A model generated the notes under the pieces. The model was not told the origin of the DNA, searched no databases, and worked only from the letters and a program-made list of their open reading frames with translations. Source: Gonium pectorale (lineage: Eukaryota > Chlorophyta > Chlorophyceae > Chlamydomonadales > Volvocaceae). From it: a DNA stretch of 64,000 nt. Shown here one piece after another: positions 20,809-31,000 of the stretch. Position 1 is the stretch's first letter; each line of letters begins with the position of its first letter. Where the stretch lies: positions 5,112,921-5,176,920 of the forward strand of contig LSYV01000002.1 of the NCBI GenBank assembly GCA_001584585.1, given 5' to 3'. The position numbers and the translations under genes are program-made.

Positions 20809-23481
20809 TCAGTGATTGTACTCCCCCTTGTTGCGCAACCTGGAAAGCGGAGGGGGCAAGTGGGCAAGTTGGTGCGATGCGCCACCTTCGCCCTCACTAC
20901 AACTGCTTCGGAGAATAGGACTGAAACCGCGACCGGAAACGCTCCATGGCACGGCATGTCCAGCATGCCCTGCGCACCTTGCTGCATCCTTGCACGGACA
21001 CAGAGCCAGGCTAGCGTACTTACCACTTCACGGCGACCCATTTGTTGCCGGTCACCACGGGGCAGCTGCCGTGCAGCGCATGTGGGTCAAGGTTTCCGTC
21101 GGGCAGGGCGCTCCAAAACAGCACCGCATCACCCGCCCGCGGCTTGTACTTCAGGCCGCCGTCAGCGTCGCAATCCGTCCAATTGCTGATTGGCTTGTTC
21201 TCGTCTGCATGGCAGCCAAGAGGAATTGAGTAGCCAAAGTACGGTGGCGGCGCAAGCGGCCAACTCATTGCGGGGCTGGCAGCACACCCGGGATTTGGGC
21301 TCCAGATCCCGAGCGAACACATGTTCAACAGCAAGCTCCCCATGCTGCGGCTTGTGTTGCTTGGCTCAAGGCGCTTCAGTCAGGATTGGGAACACAATTA
21401 ATTCCCTCAGCATTGTGAAGTGAAGCGCGCTCAGCTCCTTCTCACTTCCTTTGCCTTCCCGCTTGAACACGGTCTCCCCGCCCGTCAGCCCGTCATCCGA
21501 GAGCACCACGATGACGGTAGCGATGCGCTGGCTGTACTGCGCTCCGTACTCTGAAAGCACCACATTGGGCAGGTCACGGCGTTAGCAGTTGCTCGTGTCT
21601 TCTGCACAGCTGGCATCGTACGATAACCCATGGCTTGGAGAGCGGAACAGAATGGCACATACCTTTGGGGTCAAAGCTGTCCATGTGAGAATCGTAGTGC
21701 TGTGTGTACTTGTAGTTGAGGATGTTCCAGAACTGTGAACGATGGGGCTCGGTGTTAGGGGAAACTCCACGCACGAAGCGTTCAGCACGCGGCACTGACA
21801 TGCCGACCTAAGAGCCGTAGTATTCAGACCAGAGCCGTAGCACTCCCAACATGTGCCTGAACCCGCCCCATGAAGGCGTACCTCGCCATTGCCAGACGGC
21901 AGGAAGGTGGCGGCCGCAATCTTGTTTTCGAGCCATTTCAGGGCTGGGCTGCTGTCGCCATTCAGGAAGGTGCCCTTGGAGGTCCGCACCTGGTAATTGA
22001 TAGGCGACATGGACCCTGTCACACAAGATCGGCGACGCAATCACGGGCAGCCCGAAGGGCCCCAAACCACATGGGTCACATTTCGTAACTTGGGTCACGA
22101 GAGCACCTGGCCCTTCCTGACCTGTTGGTTGGCGTCCACTGTCTCTCCGGGCCGGTACGCAAGGCCGCTTGGGTACATGAACTTGGTGGCCAGCGCAATC
22201 ACCTCCTCACGACGGGCCTTATCGACGAAGCTGTGGGAGAGGGGCAACGTCGCAACCGACGGAAGGGTAAGGTTTAGAGCGCTCATCAGAGCGTAGGGTT
22301 AAGGAGTCTTGAGCGCACGACCTGGCAAACGATGCAGGGAGTCCGCGGCCCCCTAACACACTCTGGAGGCGGACGCGCGCATCACCAAGCGTCTCGCCTA
22401 CGGCAAACTCCCGCCAGCCGCTGTGACATGCAAGCCAGTACCGACATCCCGCCAACGTACTTGGGGAAGACCATGATGCGAGGATACCAGGATAGAATCT
22501 GCAGTGGGCCATTGTAGGGCTTATAATGTTCAAACCGTGGTGAACATGCAACCTAGAAGCCATACCCTTAGGACGTTAACACGGCGAGGTACCCACACGC
22601 TGCAAGGGACAGGCACACGGCCCTTGAACAAGTGCTCGTTCGCTTAGGCTTGGCCGATCCGCAAGCAACCTGCCTGGAAGGGGATGGTGCGGTAGAAGGC
22701 CTCTCCCGACTCCCCGGGCGTCATGGGGGGCTTGAGCGTGGACAGACCCTTTGAAACCGCCGCTTCAAATGCCTCCATGTCGTACGGGTTGATGGTCGGG
22801 AGGGCGGCGCCGGTCACCGCCGCCGCCTTGACAGCGCCCGCTGCCTGGCCGCCTATCAGCCGCACCTCGCTGCCCTTCTCCTGCAGCGTGCGGCCCGCGC
22901 GCTGCGAGGACAGCCCGGGTGGGAGGTGCAGTGCATCGTCACAGAAGGCACCCAAGGTGCTCTAGCAACAACTCTCACAGTTGCATCGGCGAGATGGTTC
23001 AAGCTGCAACACCTGTTTTCTGGAGGCAAAGACCACGATTGCGCAGCTCCCCACATGTGCCGTTCCGTCCGCCAAGCCGCGGTTGCCATGGGCGCCTGCG
23101 TGGGCAGCCCGACTTCACCCCACGTACCGTTGTCGGGTTGATGATCGGGCCAGCTGGCTCCGGCAGCAGGGACGTGCTGATACTAACTCGCCCGAACCAG
23201 AAGGCCGCGCTACAAAGTGCCACGGCCAGCAGGCCCGGCACGTTCGGGACGCGCCGCAGTGTGCGAGAGGCCTTGCGCGCTACCCTCTGCATCAGGGTGA
23301 GCTTGGGAGGGTGCTCGTGGAGGAGGTCGGTGGCGGGCGTGACCGGCACGCTGCTGTGCGTCGCGTAGCCCATGCTGCTGCTGGTCGGCCCGGGGCCTGC
23401 CTGCCCCAGTCTCGTCGCGTGTAGGTGATGTCCATGGCTGCTATGTGTATGATGGAGTCCGATGCCTCCTGACGCGTCCAT
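20809..23481 (-). CDS. Prolyl 4-hydroxylase, type II membrane protein (paralogue 2)
   Basis: Nine minus-strand exons, 23481-23128, 22901-22674, 22498-22461, 22230-22122, 21989-21882, 21732-21663, 21550-21446, 21204-21024 and 20839-20809, give 407 aa. The layout matches its neighbour: His-rich tail, signal-anchor helix (PNVPGLLAVALCSAAFWFG), the same exon-2 segment, ILSWYPRIMVFPNFVDKARR, iron-ligand motif QHYDSHMDSFDPK, AQYSQRIATVIVVLSDDGL, PISNWTDCDADGGLKYKPRA, and distal His/Lys in LHGSCPVVTGNKWVAVKW, ending LRNKGEYNH*. Exon lengths equal those of paralogue 1 once two extra introns are allowed for. These fall after DANQQ (intron 22121-21990) and inside the Trp codon of AVKW (intron 21023-20840). 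It is a tandem duplicate with a presumed role in hydroxyproline formation on secreted proteins. Confidence 0.93.
22665..22912 (-). repeat. Near-identical 248-bp block, partner of 18868-19115
   Basis: Matches the block in prolyl 4-hydroxylase paralogue 1 at 247 of 248 positions. It covers exon 2, its acceptor and the first bases of the following intron. Confidence 0.95.
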
Positions 23482-24679
23482 GGCTGTCGCGAGAGGTGGT
23501 ATGAGGAGAGCAACAATGCAGTGATAAATAGAAGGTCAGTCGCGCAAGAGGCGCGTTACTGCTGGTTAGCAAAAGGGTGAACCGACCCAAGCCCAAGTTG
23601 ACTTCGCCGAATGGCAACACAGGGATGACGATATGAGTAATTCAGTGGCGGCCGCAAGAATTGGTGTGGCATTGAGTTGCGGGAGCGAAAAGATAGCCAT
23701 TTGGGAAAAAGCAGAGCTACAGAGAACGTACCGCCTGTACGTTTGTACCGTAAGGTGGGAGCACATCATGCAAACGTCTCCATTGATCTACATCAATTTG
23801 TTTCATATTTTTGCATTACTGTAAATGAATTTGTATCGGTCATGCTTGGCTGCCGGGTTTAATTGGCAGTAACCCTGTGACCGCACCGCGCTTCTGCCAC
23901 AGGCACTAAAGCACAGAATTAGCGTCGTCCAGGCTTGAACTGGACGCTGGAGCCACACTCCCGATACCAGGATGGGTGCATTACGCGAGGGGCAAGGGCG
24001 TGGGCGAGGGTCCGTGGTCGATGGACATTTTGGGAGGAGAGAATTGAGCATAGATAGTTTCCCTCCACACCCATGTTCTGCCCTGCGTCGCACGTAAGAA
24101 GGAATGGGCTCCTTATCGCAGGCTTTTAACTGCTAGGCCCAGCCGATGGATCTGGGCCGACGCCACCTGGACGTTGCCATCATTTTGGGTTCGGACGGAC
24201 TCACGGGGGGCCCGGGGGGGGGGCGCCTTTCCAACCACACCCACCCAGGCACGCCACGCAGAGTATGTACGACGCGCGAGCATGGTTTTTCTCTATGGCC
24301 ATACGCTCTGTGAGATTCATTGTTGGGGTCTGTATATTCATCCTCACAGCATCTAAGTAATACCCTGTGTTCGTATTTCGGGATTTAAGAGCCGTCCTTT
24401 ACAGCTCGCTGCCGCCTTAACGCTATTACAGCCAGACAGCAAAGTTACAGTTATTGGTCGCCATAGTCGGTCGCCTAGTTGGTCACTACGGTTCGGGTGT
24501 TGCGCCATCGCCGAGCCTCGCAGTGGACCCGATCCAGGACCTGCTTAGCCTACAAAAGCGCTCGAAAGCAGATAGGCGGATACACGCTGGCGCCGTCCGA
24601 AGCAAGTCTCCGCTGCACCCGTCCCAGACGCCAAAGCACGTAACCCGCCCTCCCCTCCCGGCCCGCTGCTGCGGCTTTG
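23482..24679. promoter_or_regulatory. Divergent intergenic region between P4H paralogue 2 and the MFS gene
   Basis: A 1.2-kb interval between two oppositely oriented start codons must hold both promoters. It has AT-rich patches (23790-23830, 24300-24400) and a G/C homopolymer run near 24206-24225. No coding exon or specific motif was assigned. Confidence 0.45.
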
Positions 24680-27291
24680 ATGCGGCGCCTCCTCGCCGAC
24701 CCCTCCGTAAATGCCAAAGCCTGGTATGTCTGGTGCTTCGCATCATACGTCTCCGTCGGGCCCTTCCTCAACATCTACTTTGCGGAACGAGGTTTATCCA
24801 AGGCCCAAGTCGGCCTGATAGGGGCCCTGCTGCCCTGGGCAAGCGCGCCCGCCTCCTTTGCCTGGGCCGCTCTGGCGGACCGCCTGGGTGCGCACCGCGC
24901 CGTGCTGCTGGGCTGCTTCGTTGCGGCGGTGTCGGTGCGGAACCTCCTTCCGCTGCTGCCGGCCTCCTTCGCGGGTCTTCTGTGTGTGGCGCTGGCGGCG
25001 GAGGTGCTGTCCTCCCCCGTCAGCGTGCTGGCAGACGCGGCGGTGATGCAGCTGTGCGACAAGGTGCGCCGGGGGCCCTGCGCCGGGTGCAGGAGGCCGC
25101 TGCCACTGGGCCGGCACCGGGGCAGGGGCTAGCACCTACGGCCATACATCGGGGCCCTGTCCTGTCGCCCTGGAATTTGCACGGATCCAGCGTCACATCC
25201 CAGCCAAGCGCGCCGCCTGAGGGACGCGCGACCGCTGCAAAATGCGCCCTTCTTACCATCTCCCGAACGCCCCCAGGAGTCTGACTATGGCAAGTACCGT
25301 CTATGGGGCGCCGTGGGCTGGGGCTCCTTTTCCACCGTGGCTGGCTGGGTCATCACCCGCTTCGGCACCCGCTGGGCCTTCTACCTCAACGCGCTGCTTT
25401 CGCTGCCCGCCCTGGTGCACGGAGCGCGCCTGCACGCCGCCAAGCAGCCCCACCACCACCACCGCCACCAGCGATGGCCACAAGGGCAGGGGCAGGCCGG
25501 CGGCCACAGCCGCGCCCGGGGACACGGTGAATCTCCCCTGGCGGGGGCGGCGGGCGGCAGCGTGCTGGATGTACATAATGGCTTGCAGCCCAGCGCAGGG
25601 TGCAAGGACCGGCAGAGCAGCGGCGGTGACGTGGCCGATGGGCGAGGCGATGACGATGAGTTGCGGCCCCTCACGGCGGCCCACGCGGAGGCGATGACGG
25701 GCTGCGAGGTGTCGCACCGCGTCGGGGCGGGCCTGGAGCAGGGCGCCGCGGGGCAAATGACCGTCGACGAAGAGCGGCCGGCGCAGGGGCATGGCATGCC
25801 ACAACATGGCGCGCCGTCGGCTTCCGGTGCCTCCGTTGGTGCGTGCGCGGCGCGAGAGGACTTCTGGAGGATTCTGTGGGCTCTGATGCGTCGCAGTGAG
25901 GTGCTCCTGTTCTTCGCGACGTCGCTGGCTATGGGCTACGGCTTCGGGACCATCGACTCTTTCCTGTAGGTGCGCAGCGTGGCGGGGGCCGCCTGGGCGT
26001 CTGGACTGTGGACCGCACGGATATGCTAATGTTGCGAAATGGTTAACCACATTACTCCCAAGCGTGTCGCAAGTTCTCCAATACTAGAATGTCCGCATTC
26101 TGGGCAAGATGGTGACTCTGGGGACCCCCTGTGCAGGTTCTTGTACCTGCAGCAAATGGGGGCCTCGGAGACGTTGATGGGACTCACGCTCACGGTAAGG
26201 CTGAGAATGTGGGCGTCTTCGATGGCGTGGAATACGGTGAGGGGTGTACTTGACAGGGCACGGCGACAGCACAGTTTCGCCAGCAGCGGACTGCCTTCCA
26301 CACCGCCTGCATGCAACAACATGTAACAGCGATGGGCCCACTCGCGCCCTGATCGCCGCTTCTGCCCCTGCAGATCACCTGCGCCGCCGAAGTCCCCGCC
26401 TTCCAGCTGCAGGACCGACTGCTGGAGGTCTGGGGGATCACCCGCGTGCTGGACCTGGTGCAGGTGCGGCGCACACGCCCCGTGCGGCCACTCGTCTCTG
26501 TAGTATGACACCGCGGCACGGTCTTCTGGGCATGCTGCTGCTATGGCACGCAGACAATGTACAATGTGCCTAAGACGGACCCTCCAGGCCCTGAAGTGAT
26601 CCCGGCTGGCGGCGCGCCTACCCGCGCGCAGGCGGTCTACGTGCTGCGGCTGGGGCTGTACGCGGCGCTGCCTCTGCTGGGGAGCGTGGTGTGGGTGCTG
26701 CCCATCGAGGTGCTGCACGGCATCACCTTTGCGTGTGGCTGGGGCGCCGGGACCGTCAACTGCAAGTACCTGGCGCCGCCCGGGCTGGCAGCAACGCTGC
26801 AGGTGTGGTGGGGGGTACCGGTTCACCCTCGGGGAATGGGGCGAGCGACGGGAGGGCAAGGAGGGGAGGAAGATTAAGGGAAGGGAGGGAAAGGAGGTGT
26901 TCTGCAGCTGGGCCAGGCGGGTGGGCATGGCGGGTGGGCATGGCGGGTGGGCATGGCGATGTCGGCCTGTGACCGCTTGATCTGTCCGATTCGTATGCAT
27001 GTGCCCTTTTCCTGGCGGTCTCCATTCCTCCTGTCCGTTGCCGGTTGCGCCGCTCCCCTGCAGGGCGTCTTCCAGGCCCTTTACATGGGCGCGGGCTATG
27101 GGCTTGGATCGCTGGTCGGCGGATGGGTGGGTAGCCTTCTGGGCTGGCAGGGCATGTTCGCGGTGGCATCGGCAGTAATGCTAGGCGCTTGGCTGTGTGT
27201 CCTCCTGGCGCGGAGCTTTGCTGGGGTGTCGCTGACAGGGCGAACGATGAAAGGCGGTTACGTGGAGTTGGGGTCTGTGTCATCGTCCTGA
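24680..27291 (+). CDS. Major facilitator superfamily transporter, MFSD6-like (MFS_1_like)
   Basis: Six exons, 24680-25063, 25277-25965, 26137-26194, 26374-26463, 26632-26802 and 27064-27291, join in phase to 539 aa. The true ATG is at 24680. The first exon holds helices 1-4 (AWYVWCFASYVSVGPFLNIY, GLSKAQVGLIGALLPWASAP, LADRLGAHRAVLLGCFVAAV). LADRLGAHR is the MFS loop 2-3 signature. Exon 2 begins ESDYGKYRLWGAVGWGSFST, which matches the conserved D/YGxxRLWGxxGW block of MFSD6-like proteins. It then carries a roughly 150-residue hydrophilic low-complexity central loop (His-, Gln- and Gly-rich). Later exons give FLYLQQMGASETLMGL, AEVPAFQLQDRLLEVWGI, VYVLRLGLYAALPLLGSVVW, PIEVLHGITFACGWGAGTVN and GVFQALYMGAGYGLGSLVGG. 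Substrate is unknown. The large inner loop could be regulatory or spliced further. Confidence 0.9.
26919..26959 (+). repeat. Minisatellite, 14-bp unit, about three copies (intronic)
   Basis: The unit GTGGGCATGGCGGG repeats in tandem within the last intron of the MFS transporter gene. Confidence 0.85.
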
Positions 27292-28060
27292 GTCAGTGCG
27301 CATGACCCGGCTCATCAATTAACCTCGCCCGCGTCGCCGGTGTGATGGCCGGAACGTTTTGAGCGAGGCGTAGGTGGGCAGCGGGATAGCCACGGACAGG
27401 GCGGATGCGTCAATGTGGGCGGCGGCGTTGGGATCGTGAGTGCGAGATGGGCAGGCTATTGTCTACGCGGCACGTTTGCCCAACGCACAATGTACAGTGG
27501 GCGGAGAAGCTGCCGCGGCATGCAGTGGGTTGTGAGGTAATTTGGACCCAGGACACGGCCGTCACATCCCGCCTCCGTCAAACTGATCCTGTGGTTCCAA
27601 GGCCGCAGTGCACGTGTAATGCTCCTGCGAAAGTGCCTGGCGGTGCTCTTGGAGCTCCTCGTGGTCGCCAGCGTCCTACCATCAACCTGTCTGGCCCTCT
27701 GCCCAAAGCTGTTGCGGGTTCCTGTGCTGACCGCTGCCACTGGCGCCCCCTTGCTCGGGTGCCCTGCTCCCGTTACCATTCCAATGCAATGAGCCTCTTG
27801 CGACCGTGCCTAGTTGCATGACACGCGTCGTACTGCGTCGTACCGTGCACTGTGCACGTCTGCGCAGGCCCAGGTTACTGTGCCGCATCGCATGCTCTAT
27901 ATCACAACATTATTCATTCCTTGCCTCGGATGCGCGCCATAGATCAACTGTGGTGCTCTGTCTCTATTCGCACGAATCGTCGCTTCCATGTAGCAGCCAG
28001 CATGACTATTTAGAGTATGCTGAGGCTATAGCTGCTGGGGGGCGTTGCAGCATTACGGAG
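27292..28060. other. Intergenic region upstream of the CHD gene
   Basis: Contains the MFS 3' flank and the presumed promoter and 5' UTR of the CHD1-type gene. AT-richer around 27890-28010. No coding exon recognised, although additional 5' exons of the CHD gene could lie here. Confidence 0.45.
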
Positions 28061-31000
28061 ATGAGGGGCGAATACGCGTGAGTTGGGCCGAAAATCGCCA
28101 CCCCGCCCGAAAAAGAACATGCATTGGGATTTTGCAAAGCATTCTTGCCTGCGTCATCGTTTCAACTGTGTCGCTGATACCGCGAGGTGCCTGTGGGTGC
28201 GCCTCGCACACGGCTTGCACGCCGAGGTTGCGCGGGAGCACAGTAATACAAGCGCACCCACCGCCTGTGTGGCTTTCGGCGGCTTTCCTGCTCACCTGGC
28301 GCCCGCCCATACCATCCATCATAACCCCGCCGGGGCTCTGCCTGCCACAGGGACGATGACGAACGCGACGAAGACTATGTAGCGAGTAAGAACGATGCCC
28401 GCTTCCGCTTTTGGCCTTCCTGTGCGAGCGTTGCCCCTCGTGGCGGCCGCGAACCCGTGTCGCAGCCCCCGGGGTAACGCGGGGCGGAGCCAAAACCCAT
28501 GCTAGGGACACGATTGGTCGGTGTGGCGCGGGTCGTGAGGCCTCGCACCCTTGCTGCTGCTTCGCCCTCCCACCAGACAACGGCGATGAGGGGGGGGACG
28601 ACGACGAGGAGGAGTATGGCGATGACGGGTCTGAGGAGGCTCCAGCGGCCCGCCGGCGGCCCGCTGCCAGCACACGCTCCCGGAGAGCCACTCGCAGCAC
28701 CAAGTCGGTGAGCAGGGCCCCCTCTTGGCGCGCTCGCCTGCCGCCGCTCTCACGCGCGCTGGCGCACCCGATACGGTGCTTCGATGCACTGCATCGGGGC
28801 TCGGAGGGGCACCTGCATCGGGGCTGGAGGGGTGGTGGAGGCCGTCAACCCCTTTGCGGCACTAGACGCGTGTGCGGAGCTGATCTGGCCCTGCGCGCTG
28901 CCGTTCACGTGCTGATGGCCCGCTGCTCGTCCCTGCGCGCATGCCCCACTCACGAATATAGTACAAGGATGACTCGGACGAGGAGTCAGGCGGGGATGAA
29001 GAGGAGGAGGAGGAGGAGGAAGAAGAGGAAGAGGAGGAGGAGGAGGAGGACGACGAGGAAGGGGACGAGGAGGACGACGAGGAGGATGCGGAGGACGAGG
29101 AGGAGGACTACGCTCCCCGGCCGCGGCGCACCCGCTCTGCGCCGGCGCTGGCCCGGCCGCGGCGGCAAGCGGCGCAGCAGGCGAAAGCACGGCTGCAGGT
29201 CGGGGGCAGCGCAGGGAGCGGGCGCCTCGAAAGGAGCTAGCGCCTCAGCCAGGCTTGATCACAAAACGTTACAGGAGTTCCGGGGAGGGAGGGCGGTCAG
29301 GGAGCTGGTCACACCTTCAGTGATGAGGAGTGAAGGGCAGTAACTTACTGACATGCTATCCCCACTGGAGTACTTGTGACCTCTGTTACATGGTCGTGGC
29401 ATCAGTTGCGGGTCCGGCCGCCCTCTGCACATGCGACCTCAGGCCCTGGCCGCTCGCTAACAGCGGCAAAGCCATCAGGAGCGTTTTTGCATGGCACGCC
29501 CTAAATGGCATCCCTTGCCCCTCTGCCCCTCGCAGGAGCAGGAAGCAGAGGGCGAGGACGACGATGAGAAGATTGCGAGGGCCATTGACCGGGAGATCAA
29601 TGGGCTCAGGGCTCGGCCGCGCAAGGTGGGGTGTCGGGGGCATTCGGGGGCGTGGGGCCAGGCGCTGCTTGCCCCGGGCGGCGACAAGTCGCGCTGCCAG
29701 CCCGCACTGCCGGAGAGCCCCACTCGACCGCACGGCCCTGCAGGTGTCCGTGCCTGCCATGGAGGAACGGGCTGCGAGCCCCAGGGGCGCTGCCGGCGGC
29801 CGCCGCGGTGCCGCAGCCTCCCGCCAGGGCTCGGCGCCGCCCGCCGCCTCCTCCCGCCGGCGCGCGCCTCCCAGCCGCACCAGCCAGCGCTCGGTGGCTA
29901 AGGTGTCGTACGCGGAGAGCGACGACGAGGATGACGAGGACGGGGAGGGCGGCGGCGGGGGCAGGGCGGCAGTGAAGGATATGCAGTCTGCGTTTGAGGA
30001 CCCAGACGAGGAGGACGTGGACGACGAGATCGAAAAGGTCCTGGCGCACCGGTGAGCATGAGTAACAACAAGCTGCTCTATGCCAGCGGTCATGAAGCGC
30101 AAGGAATGTGGCAACACTGGGTGGGGAGCGCTTGCAAGCCAGTCGGCGCGGTTGGGGTTCTTGCTCAATGGGAGACGGCAGCCAGCGGCAGCGTGCTGGC
30201 TGCCGGCGCTGCTGCAATGCCCAGAGCGCGCGCTGTCCTCTTTTGCAGGGAGTCGGAGGCGCTACCTGCCGCCCCGGGTGACCCGTGGGCCAGCCGCGAG
30301 TTTTTGATCAAGTGGAAGCGCTACAGCTACATCCACTGTAGCTGGGACTGCCGCGCCGCCCTGGACGGGCTGCGCGGGTACAAGCGCGTCATCAACTACA
30401 TGAAGAAGGTGCGGCGGTGGAACGCCCCGTCCGCTGGGTCGCTCCCCCTCACGCACACAACCCGGCCGATGACTGCTTCCCCCCGCCTGCTACCTGTGTC
30501 CGCACGTACATTTCGCAACAGAGGGCCTGTAGGACTGTCGCATGCGACCCTCTCTGGGGCCAACAAAACTCTCCCTATACCTTAGCTCTCCGGCCCGTCG
30601 CTCCCCTCCGTTTCGGCAGGTGGACGACGTGGAGGCCGGGTGGCGCTACTTCAGCCGCGAGGAGCAGGAGATGCAGGACGTGGAGCGGGAGATGGAGGCG
30701 CAGCTCAACCAGCAGCACATGCAGGTGCGGGGCCCGGAGGGGCGGCGCGGCCAGGGCTGGCGGAGGAAGGCGAAGCGGGATCGGGAGGTCAAGGAAGAAC
30801 CTGTCCAGTAGAACATCGGAACGCAGCGTGGGCATGTGGCCGAGCGTGGGCTATGGACGCACAGCGCCCGGTGCAGGGCCCCTTACTCGGGGGGAGCTGT
30901 CACCCGGGGTGGGCGGTAATACGGAATGGGAAACGGGTCGCGTCGTGGACACCGAATCGCACACTCAGTAGGAGGAACGGCGGTCTTGGTAGAGGTGAAG

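Noticed and set aside
28750..29190. Minus-strand open frame rich in Pro/Arg/Leu opposite the acidic CHD exon
   Set aside because: It is the antisense reading of the GAG/GAC repeat tract that clearly encodes the acidic run of CHD1 on the plus strand.
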